Shown in pieces: positions 46,100-56,443 of a stretch of DNA of 64,000 bases (its first letter is position 1; each line of letters starts with the position of its first letter). Both the position numbers and the translations under genes were made by a program. Below the pieces are notes generated by a model. That model saw only the letters and a program-made list of their open reading frames with translations, had not been told where the DNA came from and ran no database searches. The stretch is taken from NCBI RefSeq assembly GCF_001420995.1, contig NZ_CP012184.1:542501-606500 (forward strand), given 5' to 3'. The stretch comes from Pseudonocardia sp. EC080619-01 (GTDB taxonomy: Bacteria > Actinomycetota > Actinomycetes > Mycobacteriales > Pseudonocardiaceae).

Positions 46100-49000
46100 T
46101 CAGGCCCGCGCGACCGCCGCCCGCAGCTCGACCGCGGCACCGTCCGGGCCCACGACCTGGCCGGACGACGCCGCACCGTCCGCGGAGCCGTACGACACCG
46201 CGGTCGCCAGCACCTCGCCGGCGACGAACGCCTCGTGCGTGCGGACGGCGTCGAGCACCGCGTCCGGCCCGTCCAGGGTCAGCCCGATCCGGTCGGCGAC
46301 GGCCAGCCCGGCGTCACGGCGGGCCTGCTGCACCACCCGGACGACGTCGCGCGCGGTGCCCTCGGCCGCCAGCTCCGGGGTGACCGTCGTGTCCAGCACG
46401 ACCAGCCCGGCGTTCCCCGGCAGCGCCTGGGTCCGCTCCGGGTCGGCGGCGACGAGCTTCTCGGTGAACTCGCCGTCGGTCAGCGTGATCCCGGCGGCGA
46501 CGACGGACCCGTCGGCCTCCTGGCTCCACTCCCCCGCCTTGACCGCGCGGATGCACTTCTGCACGTCCGAGCCCAGGCGCGGTCCGGCGACGCGGGCGTT
46601 GACCGCGATCTCGAACCGGCCGTGGGCGGCGACGTCGTCGGTCAGCTCGACCGAGCGCACGTTGACCTCGTCGCGCAGCAGCCCGGTGAAGGGCTCCAGC
46701 GCGGCCGCGTCGGCGGCGGCGACGGTGAGCCCGGGGAGCGGCTGGCGCACCCGCACCTTCGCCGACTTGCGCAGCGACAGCGCGGCGCTCGCGACCTGCC
46801 GGATCCGGTCCATCCCCGCGACGAGTGCGGCGTCGTGCGGCAGCCCGGCGCCGGGCTGCTGCTGCGTCACCGTCGGGTCGGCACCACCGGGCCAGTCGGT
46901 GAGGTGCACCGAGCGGCCGCCGGTCAGGCCGCGCCAGATCGCCTCCGTGGTCAGCGGCAGCAGCGGCGCCGCGACCCGGCAGGTCACCTCCAGCACGGTG
47001 TGCAGGGTGTCGACGGCGTCGCGGCGCACCGCGTCGTCGGTCGACCAGAACCGCTCGCGGGAGCGCCGGACGTACCAGTTGGTCAGCGTCTCAGCGTGCT
47101 CGCGGATCCGCTCGCACGCGCCGGCGACGTCGTAGCCGTCCATCGCCGCGGTGACGCCGTCGACCAGGTCCGCCGTCTTCGCGAGCACGTAACGGTCGAG
47201 GACGTGCGTCGAGTCGGTGCGGAAGGTGCCCCGCCCCTCCCCGGCGTAGAGCGACAGGAAGTACCAGGTGTTCCACAGCGGGAGGATCGCCTGGCGGACG
47301 CCCTCGCGGATGCCCTGCTCGGTGACGACCAGGTTCCCGCCGCGCAGCACCGGGCTCGCCATGAGGAACCACCGCATGGCGTCCGAGCCGTCGCGGTCGA
47401 AGACCTCGTTGACGTCCGGGTAGTTCTTCCGCGACTTCGACATCTTGGCGCCGTCGTCGCCGAGGACGATCCCGTGCGCGACGCAGTTGCGGAACGCGGG
47501 CCGGTCGAACAACGCCGTCGCCAGCACGTGCAGCGTGTAGAACCAGCCGCGGGTCTGGCCGTTGTACTCGACGATGAAGTCGCCCGGGTAGTGGTGCTCG
47601 AACCAGTCGGCGTTCTCGAACGGGTAATGGACCTGGGCGAACGGCATCGAACCGGACTCGAACCAGCAGTCCAGCACCTCCGGCACCCGGCGCATGGTGC
47701 TCTGCCCCGTCGGGTCGTCCGGGTTGGGCCGGGTCAGCTCGTCGATGTACGGGCGGTGCAGGTCGGTCGGACGCACGCCGAAGTCGCGCTCCAGCTCGTC
47801 GAGCGAGCCGTAGACGTCGGTCCGCGGGTACCGCGGGTCGTCCGACTGCCACACCGGGATCGGGCTGCCCCAGTACCGGTTGCGCGAGATGCCCCAGTCG
47901 CGGGCGCCCTCGAGCCACTTGCCGAACTGGCCGTCCCGGATGTGCGACGGCGTCCAGTCGATCTGCCGGTTCAGCTCGACCATCCGGTCGCGGAACCGGG
48001 TGACCTCGACGAACCACGAGTCGACGGCGCGCTGGATCAGCGCGTTCCCGCACCGCCAGCAGTGCGGGTACGGGTGGTCGTAGGTCTCGTGCCGCAGCAG
48101 CACGCCGAGCACGTGCGGCTCGGTGCGCTCCTTGAGGTCGCGGATGATCGACGGGTTGGCGTCGAACACCTGCAGGCCGGTGTAGGGCGGCACCTCGGTG
48201 GTGAACTCACCGCGCGAGTCGACCGGGTTGACGACCTCGATCCCGGCCGCGTCGGTGACCTCCTTGTCCTCCTCACCGAAGGCGGGCGCGATGTGGACCA
48301 GCCCGGTGCCGTCGTCGGTGGTGACGTAGTCGGCGGACAGGATCCGGTGCGCGTTCGCACGGCCGGTGAAGAAGTCGAACGGCGGGGCGTAGCCGACGCC
48401 GAGCAGGTCGGAGCCGGTCAGGGTCGCGACGACCCGCGGCTCCTCGCCCAGCTCACGGGCGTAGGCGGCGACCCGGGCCTCGGCGAGCAGCCACCGCTCC
48501 CCCTTCGCCTCGACGACGACGTAGTCGACGCCGGGGTGCACGGCGACGGCGAGGTTCGACGGCAGTGTCCACGGCGTGGTCGTCCAGACCAGGGCGAGGG
48601 CGCCGTCGAGCTCGGGACGCTCCGGCGCGGCGAGCCGCAGCCCGACCGTGACGGCCGGGTCCTGCCGGTCCTGGTAGACGTCGTCCATCTTCGTCTCGGT
48701 GGCCGACAGCGGCGTCTCGCAGCGCCAGCAGTACCAGAGCACGCGGAAGCCCGAGTAGACGAGCCCCTTGTCCCACAACGACTTGAACGCCCACATGACC
48801 GACTCCATGTAGTCCAGGTCGAGCGTCTTGTAGTCGTTGTCGAAGTCGACCCAGCGGGCCTGCCGGGTCACGTAGTCGCGCCACTCACCGGTGTAGCGCA
48901 GCACGGAGGTGCGGCACGCCTCGTTGAACGCGGCGACGCCCATCTCGTCGATCTCGGACTTGTGCTTGATGCCGAGCTGGTTCTCGGTCTCGACCTCGGC

Positions 49001-49297
49001 CGGCATGCCGTGGGTGTCCCAGCCGAACCGGCGCTCGACGCGCTTGCCGCGCATCGTGCGGTAGCGCGGGACGACGTCCTTGACGTACCCGGTCAGCAGG
49101 TGGCCGTAGTGCGGCAGGCCGTTGGCGAACGGCGGGCCGTCGTAGAAGACGTACTCGTCGCCGCCGTCGACGCCGGCGGGGCGCTGCTCGACCGAGGCGC
49201 GGAACGTGTCGTCGGCGTCCCAGCTCGCGAGCACGTCCTGCTCGAGCGTCGGGAACGTCGGGTGCGCCGGCACCTCGGGGTATCCGGTCTCGCTCAC
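46100..49297 (-). CDS. ileS: Isoleucyl-tRNA synthetase
   Basis: Charges tRNA-Ile; 1065 residues. The class I HIGH motif is PHYGH (62-66, in [16 protein letters not shown]), and KMSKS appears in [15 protein letters not shown]. The editing domain (about 190-390) includes [11 protein letters not shown] and [17 protein letters not shown], needed to clear Val-tRNA-Ile. The anticodon-binding C-terminal part follows, without the zinc-finger cysteines at the very end; this matches the long eukaryote-like IleS clade seen in many actinobacteria. The GTG at 49297 has GAGGAG nine bases upstream. A T-box leader precedes it. Confidence 0.97.
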   Translation of the reverse strand: MSETGYPEVPAHPTFPTLEQDVLASWDADDTFRASVEQRPAGVDGGDEYVFYDGPPFANGLPHYGHLLTGYVKDVVPRYRTMRGKRVERRFGWDTHGMPAEVETENQLGIKHKSEIDEMGVAAFNEACRTSVLRYTGEWRDYVTRQARWVDFDNDYKTLDLDYMESVMWAFKSLWDKGLVYSGFRVLWYCWRCETPLSATETKMDDVYQDRQDPAVTVGLRLAAPERPELDGALALVWTTTPWTLPSNLAVAVHPGVDYVVVEAKGERWLLAEARVAAYARELGEEPRVVATLTGSDLLGVGYAPPFDFFTGRANAHRILSADYVTTDDGTGLVHIAPAFGEEDKEVTDAAGIEVVNPVDSRGEFTTEVPPYTGLQVFDANPSIIRDLKERTEPHVLGVLLRHETYDHPYPHCWRCGNALIQRAVDSWFVEVTRFRDRMVELNRQIDWTPSHIRDGQFGKWLEGARDWGISRNRYWGSPIPVWQSDDPRYPRTDVYGSLDELERDFGVRPTDLHRPYIDELTRPNPDDPTGQSTMRRVPEVLDCWFESGSMPFAQVHYPFENADWFEHHYPGDFIVEYNGQTRGWFYTLHVLATALFDRPAFRNCVAHGIVLGDDGAKMSKSRKNYPDVNEVFDRDGSDAMRWFLMASPVLRGGNLVVTEQGIREGVRQAILPLWNTWYFLSLYAGEGRGTFRTDSTHVLDRYVLAKTADLVDGVTAAMDGYDVAGACERIREHAETLTNWYVRRSRERFWSTDDAVRRDAVDTLHTVLEVTCRVAAPLLPLTTEAIWRGLTGGRSVHLTDWPGGADPTVTQQQPGAGLPHDAALVAGMDRIRQVASAALSLRKSAKVRVRQPLPGLTVAAADAAALEPFTGLLRDEVNVRSVELTDDVAAHGRFEIAVNARVAGPRLGSDVQKCIRAVKAGEWSQEADGSVVAAGITLTDGEFTEKLVAADPERTQALPGNAGLVVLDTTVTPELAAEGTARDVVRVVQQARRDAGLAVADRIGLTLDGPDAVLDAVRTHEAFVAGEVLATAVSYGSADGAASSGQVVGPDGAAVELRAAVARA

Positions 49298-49309
49298 GGC
49301 TGTCGGCTC

Positions 49310-49506
49310 CTCGTGCGATGCGTGTCTCGCACGGGGACGACACCGGCCCACCTCGGACCGAGCCGCGGTACCACCCCGCTTGCGCGCGCGAACCCGCGTG
49401 CGCCTCTCGTCGGACGGCGATGACGGGCCGCACCCGTCCGGTTCTACTCGGGCCGTCTTCACGGCCCTTTCTTCCGGAGGCTCCCCGGTGATGGCCGGAT
49501 CGGTGC
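49310..49506 (-). promoter_or_regulatory. T-box riboswitch of ileS (translational, short stem I)
   Basis: On the minus strand the leader carries the T-box core TGGTACCGCGG (49363-49373), which pairs with the uncharged tRNA acceptor end. About 120 bases earlier is the compact stem I sequence CCGGCCATCACCGGGGAGCC, with the isoleucine specifier ATC at 49490-49492. This is the ultrashort stem I form known for actinobacterial ileS, which controls access to the Shine-Dalgarno rather than termination. The GAGGAG before the start lies just downstream. Outer boundaries are approximate. Confidence 0.9.
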
Positions 49507-49565
49507 CTGTGGAACCAGGGTAGCGCGGGCGCGCACCGGGATATTCCCCAGCCCGCGCCCGTGCC

Positions 49566-51038
49566 CTAGCGGACCTGTGCCGGGTGCCGCTCGCCGAGCG
49601 TGCGGTTCGGCGAGCACCAGCCGCACGGGGTGAACCCGAGCTCGACGGCCTCGCTGACCGGCAGCGGGATGACCGCACGTCCGGACAGAGCACGGCAGGT
49701 CTGCACGTGGTAGCGCGGGTGCTCGTCGATGACCAGCACCTCGTCCGGGAGCCGGGCGACCAGGTTCGCGAGGGTCGGGTCGCGGGGCTCCTCGGGGGAC
49801 TCGGCGTCGGCCGGGGGCTCCGCTGCGGCCCCGGTCTCCGCGGGGGATCCGCCCGCGACCGTTCCGCCCGCGACCGCCTCGGAGCCGTCGGCCGTGCCGG
49901 CACGGTTGCCGGCGACGTCCGGGGCACCGGCGGCGCCCATCGCCGTCGTGGCCGCAGCACCCGCCGTACCCGCGGCACCCGTCGCGCCCGCCGGGCCGAT
50001 GGCGTCCGCCGTACCGGTGCTGCCGGGGGCGTCCGCCGGGACGGCGGTCGTGTCCGTGGTGCCGGTCGGGGCGGCGGTCGTCGCCGACGCCGCCGGGCCG
50101 GCTGTCGTCGGCGAGTCGCCGGGCGTGCCCGGATCCCCGCCACCGCTCGCAGAGTTCGCGGACCCGGCGCCGAAGCCCGGGTCGTCGGACGGCCGCCGGT
50201 CGGAACCGGCCACCGCTCCCGCGATGCCCGCGGCACCGACGGCGCCTGCGGCACCGGCCGCAGTCGCCGTCGTCATGTCGTCACGTCCGGCCACGCCGCC
50301 GGAGCCCGGCGCGGACCGCTCGTCCTCGGAGCCCGGGGTGCCCGGGGTCTCACCGGAACGCTCATCGCCCGAGGTGCCGTCGCCGGAGCCGCCCGGAGCA
50401 CCGGAGCGCGTGGGGCCGCCGCCACGACCCGCACCCTCCTGGTCCGCCGGAGCGGCCTCGGTGGAGATCGCCGCGGCGGCTCCTCCGGACCCGTCCGGGT
50501 GGCCCGTGGCCGACGCCGCGGCCGACTCGGACCCGGATTCAGTCACGGAAAGTGACGAAGAACCACTCGATCGGGAAACGCCGGACGGTCCCTCTGCAGA
50601 GCCGGGCGGCCGGACGACCGGCATGCGGATGGTCGCATCGGTCGCACCGGCACCGTCCTCGACACCGCCCGGGCCGCCGGGAGCACCCGGCGGTCCCGCC
50701 GCGGCCGGGCCGCCCTGCGGGGGTCGGACGACCGGGAGGACCTGTGTCGCGGGCTCCATGTCGGCGCCGTAGCGCGCCTCCATCTCGGCCCGTTCGGGCG
50801 TTCCCACGGCCGCGTGCGCGGCCGCCTCACCGGAGCCCGTGTGGTCGGCCCCGGCCGCCTCCGACCGGTCACCGGCCCGCACCGCGGACCGGGTCTGCCA
50901 CCAGTCGTAGAGCAACGCGAGACCGGCCAGCAGGCTGATGCCCACCGACGTCCAGGCCAGTGCCACCACACCCAGGAACCATCCTGCGAGCAGCAGCACC
51001 AGCGCGATGACCACGAGGATCAGGACCAGCACCAGCAT
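49566..51038 (-). CDS. Membrane protein with long disordered region and Cys-containing C-terminal domain
   Basis: A 490-residue protein of unknown function. Two N-terminal transmembrane helices (about 2-23 and 25-45) are followed by a short basic/acidic stretch and about 350 residues of low-complexity Gly/Ala/Ser/Thr/Pro sequence (about 90-425). A conserved-looking C-terminal domain of about 65 residues ends it: [22 protein letters not shown], with Cys in HVQTCRAL, and FTPCGWCSP with a CxxC pair, suggesting metal binding by His and Cys. The cytosolic tail beside wag31 suggests a link to polar growth or division, which is inference. The frame is supported by good codon bias and the C-terminal domain. 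Confidence 0.75.
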   Translation of the reverse strand: MLVLVLILVVIALVLLLAGWFLGVVALAWTSVGISLLAGLALLYDWWQTRSAVRAGDRSEAAGADHTGSGEAAAHAAVGTPERAEMEARYGADMEPATQVLPVVRPPQGGPAAAGPPGAPGGPGGVEDGAGATDATIRMPVVRPPGSAEGPSGVSRSSGSSSLSVTESGSESAAASATGHPDGSGGAAAAISTEAAPADQEGAGRGGGPTRSGAPGGSGDGTSGDERSGETPGTPGSEDERSAPGSGGVAGRDDMTTATAAGAAGAVGAAGIAGAVAGSDRRPSDDPGFGAGSANSASGGGDPGTPGDSPTTAGPAASATTAAPTGTTDTTAVPADAPGSTGTADAIGPAGATGAAGTAGAAATTAMGAAGAPDVAGNRAGTADGSEAVAGGTVAGGSPAETGAAAEPPADAESPEEPRDPTLANLVARLPDEVLVIDEHPRYHVQTCRALSGRAVIPLPVSEAVELGFTPCGWCSPNRTLGERHPAQVR

Positions 51039-51122
51039 CGGCGAACTCCGTCGGTCGGCAGCGGCACCCGGCCGCTACCCGGTCGTCGTCGGTCGTCTCG
51101 GGCGCGTCACCGCGCCCGAGCG

Positions 51123-51983
51123 TCAGCTCCCGGTGTCGGCCCGCTGGCCGTAGCCGGAGGCGGCGTACCCACCGTTCGAGCCCGACCGGTTGGCCGTGCC
51201 GGAGCTGTCCGACGGTGCGGCCGACCCGCGGCCCTCCAGGTCGCGCAGCTGCGACTCCAGGTAGGTCTTGAGCCGGGTCCGGTACTCGCGCTCGAAGGTG
51301 CGGAGCTCGTCGATCTTCTTCTCCAGCACGGACTTGTCCCGCTGGATGGCACCCATGATCTCGTTCTGCTTGCGCTCGGCGTCGCTGACCAGGCCTGCGG
51401 CCTTGTCGCGCGACTGCCGCTCGAGCGTCTCGGAACGGGTACGGGCGTCGTTGAGCATGGTCTCCGCACGCGAGCGCGCGTCGTTGACGAGGCCGTCGGC
51501 CTTCGTCCGGGCGTCGGAGAGGAGCTGCTCGGACTTGGTCCGGGCATCCGACAGCATCGTGTCGGCCTCGTTCTTCGCCTCGGCGGTCAGCCGGTCGGCC
51601 ATCTCCTGGGCCAGGCCCAGGACCTTCGCGGCCTGCACGTGGTGGTCACCGCCGTCGTCGGCGGCAGCGGCCACGGCACCGGCCAGCTGCGGCGCGGGCG
51701 CACCCGGGCCACGGCCCATCGGCGACGGCGACGCCTGCAGCGCCTGGGTCTGGGCCGGAGCCGGCTGGCTCCGGGCCTCGTCCAGGTCGGCCTCGGCGTC
51801 GCCGAGGCGCTGCTCGAGCTGGGAGACCTGGTCTCGGAGGTCGTCGTTCTCCCCGATCAGCCGGGCCAGCTCGGCCTCGACCAGATCGAGGAAGGCGTCG
51901 ACCTCGTCCTCGTTGTATCCCCGCTTACCGATCGGGGGTTTGCTGAACGCGACGTTGTGTACGTCGGCGGGCGTCAGCGGCAT
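51123..51983 (-). CDS. wag31: DivIVA-family polar growth protein
   Basis: A 286-residue DivIVA homologue that marks cell poles and directs apical cell-wall growth in actinobacteria. The N-terminal membrane-binding DivIVA domain (1-60: [35 protein letters not shown]) continues in a coiled coil. A Pro/Ala/Gln-rich linker (about 73-105) separates it from a long second coiled coil (about 115-245) with heptad-like [20 protein letters not shown] repeats. The tail is Ser/Gly-rich. The ATG at 51983 has GAGGTGAT nearby upstream. It is essential in related genera and sits in the usual sepF-yggT-wag31 order. Confidence 0.95.
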   Translation of the reverse strand: MPLTPADVHNVAFSKPPIGKRGYNEDEVDAFLDLVEAELARLIGENDDLRDQVSQLEQRLGDAEADLDEARSQPAPAQTQALQASPSPMGRGPGAPAPQLAGAVAAAADDGGDHHVQAAKVLGLAQEMADRLTAEAKNEADTMLSDARTKSEQLLSDARTKADGLVNDARSRAETMLNDARTRSETLERQSRDKAAGLVSDAERKQNEIMGAIQRDKSVLEKKIDELRTFEREYRTRLKTYLESQLRDLEGRGSAAPSDSSGTANRSGSNGGYAASGYGQRADTGS

Positions 51984-52030
51984 CGGATCACCTCATGCGG
52001 TCCTCGGCGGCACTCCTGGGTGACTGGGGC

Positions 52031-52327
52031 TCATCCCAGGAGCTGTGATCTGACGGCGGTCATCGCGATGAACACCACCAGCACCAGCACCATAATCGAC
52101 AGGTCCAGTCCGACGCCTCCGATACGGACCACGGGGATCACTCTCCGCAGCAATTTGACCGGAGGGTCGGTCACGGTGAAGACGACCTCGAGCGCCACCG
52201 CGGGCGGGCCGGCGGGTCGCCACTGGCGCGCGAACGACCGGACCATCTCGACGACGATCCGGGCCGCGAGCAGCAGCCAGAAGAAGAACAGGACGTAATA
52301 GATCAGGAAGCCGATCGCGGTGGACAC
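52031..52327 (-). CDS. YggT-family membrane protein
   Basis: A 98-residue protein with two transmembrane helices (about 5-26 and 76-96) and the conserved loop TDPPVKLLRRVIP between them. Genes of this family always follow sepF in actinobacteria and are thought to help membrane or division processes, though no activity is established. The GTG at 52327 lies 3 bp after the sepF stop, so translation is coupled. Confidence 0.9.
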   Translation of the reverse strand: MSTAIGFLIYYVLFFFWLLLAARIVVEMVRSFARQWRPAGPPAVALEVVFTVTDPPVKLLRRVIPVVRIGGVGLDLSIMVLVLVVFIAMTAVRSQLLG

Positions 52328-52330
52328 GGC

Positions 52331-53101
52331 TCAATCCTGTCGGAAAGCTCCGCGCTCGGCGAGCCTCCGCGCGTCGTCGGCGGACACCTCGACGTCCGCG
52401 GGGGTGAGAAGGAACACCCGGTCGGTGACCTTGTCGAAGCCCCCGCGCAGCGCGAAGACCAGTCCCGCAGCGAAATCGACCAGGCGTTTCGCCGTCGCGC
52501 CGTCGAGATCGGTGAGGTTCATGATGACCGGCACACCCTCGCGGTAGCGCTCGCCGATGGTCCGCGCCTCGGTGTAGCTGCGGGGGTGCAGCGTCGTGAT
52601 CGAGGACAGGCCGGCGGCGTTGCGGTCACGCTGCTCGGGCACCGTCGACGGGGCCGGAGCGGGCGCCACCGGGGCCACGCGCTCCTCCCGCTGCGGCTCC
52701 CGGGAGGGGCCGCGGAAGGCGTCGGGATCCATCGCGAGCGAGCCGCGGACGGCCGCTCCGGCGCCGCCGCCGATGGGGGTCGGGAGCATTCCACGGTCGC
52801 CGGGACCCGTTCCCGGCTCCCGCTCGCCGCGGGCTTCCTGCCGCACGGCGCGCGCCGGACGGACCGGTTCGCGCGCCGTACGGGCGCCCCAGCCGTCGTC
52901 GTAGCCCCCGGGGCCGTCGTAACGGTCGTCGTCGTAGCCGGCCGGGTCGGCGAACCGCCCCCCACCGGACGACCAGCGGTCGCCACGCGGGCCGACGTGC
53001 TGCTCGTGGCCGCCCCGGTAGTGGTCCGGTTCGTCCACATAGTCCATCTCGTCGGCCGGGACCATGCCGAAGTAGGCCTTCAGCCGGTACATCGCGCTCA
53101 T
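52331..53101 (-). CDS. sepF: SepF, FtsZ membrane anchor
   Basis: A 256-residue SepF; in actinobacteria, which lack FtsA, it anchors FtsZ to the membrane by binding its C-terminal peptide. The N-terminal amphipathic helix is MYRLKAYFGMV (about 4-14). A long disordered Gly/Asp/Arg/Pro-rich linker (about 18-160) follows, then the SepF core (about 165-250: VPVIMNLTDLDGATAKRLVDF, GGFDKVTDRVFLLTP, and DARRLAERG). The linker is longer than in many homologues. The ATG at 53101 has AGGGG seven bases upstream; a second Met is at 53092. It ends 3 bp before yggT. Confidence 0.95.
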   Translation of the reverse strand: MSAMYRLKAYFGMVPADEMDYVDEPDHYRGGHEQHVGPRGDRWSSGGGRFADPAGYDDDRYDGPGGYDDGWGARTAREPVRPARAVRQEARGEREPGTGPGDRGMLPTPIGGGAGAAVRGSLAMDPDAFRGPSREPQREERVAPVAPAPAPSTVPEQRDRNAAGLSSITTLHPRSYTEARTIGERYREGVPVIMNLTDLDGATAKRLVDFAAGLVFALRGGFDKVTDRVFLLTPADVEVSADDARRLAERGAFRQD

Positions 53102-53205
53102 CCGCTGTCCCCTCGCAGTACTGCTCGACTCCGTGCGCGGCCAGCGCGCACCCCGCGTTCTGGCGACGGTCTCGCCGATGGCCCTGTACCCGTACCGACC
53201 AGCGA

Positions 53206-53958
53206 TTACTCGGAGGCTATCCGCCGTTCCCCCACAAGAGCCGTACCGACACGCACCACGGTCGATCCGTGATCGACGGCGGTCTCCAGGTCGGCGCTCA
53301 TCCCGGCGGAGAGCTCGACCGCACCGGGGTGGCGCTCCCGTGTCCGCCGGGCGGCCGCGGCGATCGTGGCGAACGCTCGCTCCGGCTCCCCCACCAGCGG
53401 CGCGACGGCCATCAGGCCCCCGAGCTCGAGGCCGGGCAGTTCGGTGACCAGGTCGGTCAGCTCGTCGAGCCCGTCGTCCGGCACGCCGCCGCGGTCCGGG
53501 TCGCCGTCGACGCTGTACTGGACGAGCACCGGCAGCGGACCGCTGCGCTCGCCACGGTCCCGCGCCTTCGCGACCTCCTTGTCGATCGCCCTGGCCAGCC
53601 GGGGCGAGTCGACCGACTCGATCCGTGTCACCCACGGGAGCACCGCCCGTACCTTGTTCCGCTGCAGGCCCCCGACGAAGTGCCAGCGGGCGTCCGCGTC
53701 CGGGCGGAGCCGCGCGACGTCGGCGACCTTCGTCCCGGCCTCCTGGGCGCGGTTCTCGGCGAACGCGGCGAGCCCGAGGTCGATCAGGTCCGCGACGTCA
53801 CGGGCGGGGACGGTCTTCGTCACCGCCAGCAGGGAGACCGCGGCGGGGTCGCGACCGGCGGCCCGGCAGGCCGCGTCCAGTCGTTCCCGGACGGCGCCGA
53901 GACGTTCCTTCAGCTCCGCGGTGCGGTCGGGCGGGTTCGAGTCGGCCACACCGGTCAT
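53206..53958 (-). CDS. yggS: YggS/PLPBP-family pyridoxal phosphate homeostasis protein
   Basis: A single-barrel PLP-binding protein of 250 residues. The cofactor Lys48 is in LLAVTKTVP. Other motifs are FAENRAQEAGTKV, WHFVGGLQRNKVRAVLPWV, VLVQYSVDGDP, LELGGLMAVAP, ELSAGMSADLETAVDHGSTVVRVGTALVG. It buffers free PLP and affects amino-acid balance; no enzyme activity is known. The ATG at 53958 overlaps the pgeF stop by 4 bp, the normal pgeF-yggS order beside ftsZ. Confidence 0.94.
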   Translation of the reverse strand: MTGVADSNPPDRTAELKERLGAVRERLDAACRAAGRDPAAVSLLAVTKTVPARDVADLIDLGLAAFAENRAQEAGTKVADVARLRPDADARWHFVGGLQRNKVRAVLPWVTRIESVDSPRLARAIDKEVAKARDRGERSGPLPVLVQYSVDGDPDRGGVPDDGLDELTDLVTELPGLELGGLMAVAPLVGEPERAFATIAAAARRTRERHPGAVELSAGMSADLETAVDHGSTVVRVGTALVGERRIASE

Positions 53959-54752
53959 CGTGCCGCGCGTGCGGGGGCGCCGCGACCGTCGCGCACGTCA
54001 CGCGGGTCGAGCCAGGTGATCGCGGCCTGCCTGCCGCACCGGCCCTCGCGACGGTGGCTGAACAGGTCGGGGTCCTCGATGGTGCAGCGCGGGTCGGTGC
54101 CGACCTTTGTCACGCCGAGGCCGGCCAGCCGTCGGGCCAGCCCGGCGCGCAGGTCGAGGCCCGCGGTGCCCGTGCGGGTGGTCGACGCGCTGCCCGGCAG
54201 TGCGGCCTCCACCTCGTCGCGCATCGCGGCCGGAACCTCGTAGCACTGCCCGCAGACGGCGGGGCCGAGCAGCACCTCCAGCCGCTCGGGGGCGGCGCCG
54301 AGCGCCGTCATCTCGCCGACGACGGCGTCCAGGACCCCGGTGGCGGCGCCGACGCGACCCGCGTGTGCTGCCCCGACGACACCGGCCTGTGGATCGCCCA
54401 GCAGCACCGGGACGCAGTCCGCGGCGAGCACGGCGATGCCGAGCAGCGGCACGTCGGTGACGACGGCGTCGACGTCCGGGACGTCCGGTGCCACACCGCC
54501 GGTCCCCGGACGGGCCCGTGGCGGCTCACGCAGGACGGTCACGTCGCGCCCGTGCACCTGCGTCAGGAACACCAGCCCGGACAGGCCCAGCTCGCGGACC
54601 ACCCGGGCCCGGTTCGCCGTCACGGCCGCCGGGTCGTCACCGACGCCGAGGGACAGGTTGAACGTGGCGAACGGGCCGCCCGACCGGCCGCCCGCACGCG
54701 TCGTCGTGACCCGGCGGACGCGCGCCCCGGGCCGGGTCGGTACCTCCGGCAC
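53955..54752 (-). CDS. pgeF: Peptidoglycan editing factor PgeF (DUF152 / YfiH)
   Basis: A 265-residue cytosolic metalloprotein of the YfiH/laccase-domain family. PgeF prevents misincorporation of L-Ser for L-Ala in peptidoglycan precursors by hydrolysing the wrong UDP-MurNAc product. The zinc ligands are in FLTQVHGRDV (His), VLAADCVPVLL (Cys) and GAAHAGRVGAATG (His), and GPAVCGQCYEVP is the family hallmark. The C-terminal DLFSHRREGRCGRQAAITWL is also typical. The GTG at 54752 lies 5 bp after the ftsZ stop. Confidence 0.93.
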   Translation of the reverse strand: MPEVPTRPGARVRRVTTTRAGGRSGGPFATFNLSLGVGDDPAAVTANRARVVRELGLSGLVFLTQVHGRDVTVLREPPRARPGTGGVAPDVPDVDAVVTDVPLLGIAVLAADCVPVLLGDPQAGVVGAAHAGRVGAATGVLDAVVGEMTALGAAPERLEVLLGPAVCGQCYEVPAAMRDEVEAALPGSASTTRTGTAGLDLRAGLARRLAGLGVTKVGTDPRCTIEDPDLFSHRREGRCGRQAAITWLDPRDVRDGRGAPARAAR

Positions 54753-54757
54753 CGCGG

Positions 54758-56128
54758 TCAGCGGCGCATGAAGGGCGGGACGTCCACCTCGTCCTCCGCG
54801 GGGTCCGCGGCGGCGGGCGGGCGGGCCGCGGTGCCGTGCGAGGCCGGCGCGGAGACCGGCCCGGTGGCGTCGGCCCCCGGGGCGGCGTGCTCGTTCCGGA
54901 GGTCGGGCTGGCGCGGCGCGGGAGCGGTCGGCTGCGCCGGCGGCAGCACACCGGTCCGGTCCGCCGAGACCGACGCGGGCAGGTGCGGCGCGGTCCGGTC
55001 GGCCGCCTGCCCCTGGGCACCGGCGGGCGGCGCAGCAGGGGTGGTCGGGGTGACGGGCGAGGTCGGCGACGTCTGCTGGGTGGCCGGCGCCTGCGGCGCG
55101 GCCGGCTGGGTCGCGGCCGGCTCGGCCGGCTTCTGGGTGCCCTGGCGGAAGACCGCGGGCTCCAGCTTCTTGTGCGTCGGGGTGCCGCCCTCGAACCCGG
55201 CCGCTATCACCGTGACGCGGACCTCGTCGCCGAGGGAGTCGTCGATCACCGTGCCGAAGATGATGTTCGCCTCGGGGTGCGCGGCCTCCTGGACCAGCGA
55301 CGCGGCCTCGTGGATCTCGAACAGCCCCAGGTCGGAGCCACCGGCGATCGAGAGCAGCACGCCCTGCGCGCCGTCCATCGACGCCTCGAGCAGTGGCGAG
55401 TTGATGGCCTTCTCGGCGGCCTGCACCGCCCGGCCCTCGCCGCGCGAGGACCCGATGCCCATCAGCGCCGAGCCTGCACCGGACATCACCGACTTGACGT
55501 CGGCGAAGTCGAGGTTGATCAGGCCCGGCGTGGTGATCAGGTTGGTGATGCCCTGGACACCGGAGAGCAGCACCTCGTCGGCGGAGCGGAAGGCGTCCAT
55601 CAGCGAGACGCCCACGTCGCCGAGCTGCAGCAGCCGGTCGTTCGGGATGACGATCAGCGTGTCGCACTCGTTGCGGAGCCCCTGGATGCCGTCCTCGGCC
55701 TGGCCGGCACGCCGGCGGCCCTCGAACGTGAAGGGCCGGGTGACCACGCCGATGGTGAGCGCGCCGAGCTTCCGCGCGATCGACGCGACGACCGGGGCGC
55801 CACCGGTACCGGTGCCACCGCCCTCACCCGCGGTCACGAAGACCATGTCGGCCCCCTTGAGGACCTCCTCGATCTCCTCCGCGTGGTCCTCGGCGGCCTT
55901 GCCACCGACCTCCGGGTTGGCGCCGGCGCCGAGACCGCGGGTCAGCTCGCGACCGATGTCGAGCTTGACGTCGGCGTCCGACATCAGCAGCGCCTGGGCG
56001 TCGGTGTTCACCGCGATGAACTCCACGCCCTTGAGGCCGACCTCGATCATGCGGTTGACGGCGTTCACGCCGCCGCCACCGATGCCGACGACCTTGATCA
56101 CGGCCAGGTAGTTGTGCGGGGGCGTCAT
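54758..56128 (-). CDS. ftsZ: Cell division protein FtsZ
   Basis: The tubulin-like GTPase that forms the Z ring; 456 residues. GTP-binding tubulin signature GGGTGTG at 103-109; [14 protein letters not shown] at 14-27; T7 loop with [11 protein letters not shown] containing the catalytic acids; [21 protein letters not shown] ends the core near 320. A long Pro/Ala/Gln/Thr-rich linker (about 325-445) leads to the C-terminal peptide [11 protein letters not shown] that binds SepF and FtsW-type partners. The ATG at 56128 has AAGG 8-9 bases upstream. Linker length is above that of many homologues but in keeping with this phylum. Confidence 0.98.
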   Translation of the reverse strand: MTPPHNYLAVIKVVGIGGGGVNAVNRMIEVGLKGVEFIAVNTDAQALLMSDADVKLDIGRELTRGLGAGANPEVGGKAAEDHAEEIEEVLKGADMVFVTAGEGGGTGTGGAPVVASIARKLGALTIGVVTRPFTFEGRRRAGQAEDGIQGLRNECDTLIVIPNDRLLQLGDVGVSLMDAFRSADEVLLSGVQGITNLITTPGLINLDFADVKSVMSGAGSALMGIGSSRGEGRAVQAAEKAINSPLLEASMDGAQGVLLSIAGGSDLGLFEIHEAASLVQEAAHPEANIIFGTVIDDSLGDEVRVTVIAAGFEGGTPTHKKLEPAVFRQGTQKPAEPAATQPAAPQAPATQQTSPTSPVTPTTPAAPPAGAQGQAADRTAPHLPASVSADRTGVLPPAQPTAPAPRQPDLRNEHAAPGADATGPVSAPASHGTAARPPAAADPAEDEVDVPPFMRR

Positions 56129-56443
56129 GTGCGGCACCTTCCGTCTCGCTCGGGGTCCGGGTCCAGGGGTCAAGCTCCGGGTGCCCCGGGCCTTCGCGTG
56201 CAGACGCTAGGTCGGATCCACGGCCCGGGTCCAGCAGGCGCGCCGCGCGGCGACAACACCCCGCCCGAGTGGTTCGCGTTTCCCGGTCACGTGAAACGCG
56301 TACGGTCGCCGGCCGGTCACCCTGCGCCGACCTTCCCAGGACACGACGGGGTGCCCGCCGGCGGGGCCGGTACGCCGGACCTCGACGGCCGCCGTGCGCG
56401 ACCGCCGTCCGGGTGGGACGCCCGTACCGGACGGGGGTCGGTC
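56129..56443. other. 315-bp ftsQ-ftsZ intergenic region
   Basis: No gene is seen. On the minus strand a TAGCGT box (56204-56209) about 75 bases before the ftsZ start could be a -10 element. A 26-bp palindrome (56275-56300) lies further upstream. Control of ftsZ separate from the upstream dcw genes is expected here. Confidence 0.5.
56275..56300. promoter_or_regulatory. Inverted repeat upstream of ftsZ
   Basis: CGCGTTTC, ten bases including CACGT, then GAAACGCG: a perfect 8-bp inverted repeat about 150 bases upstream of the ftsZ ATG. It has the size of a dimeric regulator site. No known factor is recognised. Confidence 0.45.

Noticed and set aside
46235..49423. A 1062-codon plus-strand frame opposite ileS
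   Set aside because: Shadow of ileS in high-GC DNA, covering also the T-box leader.
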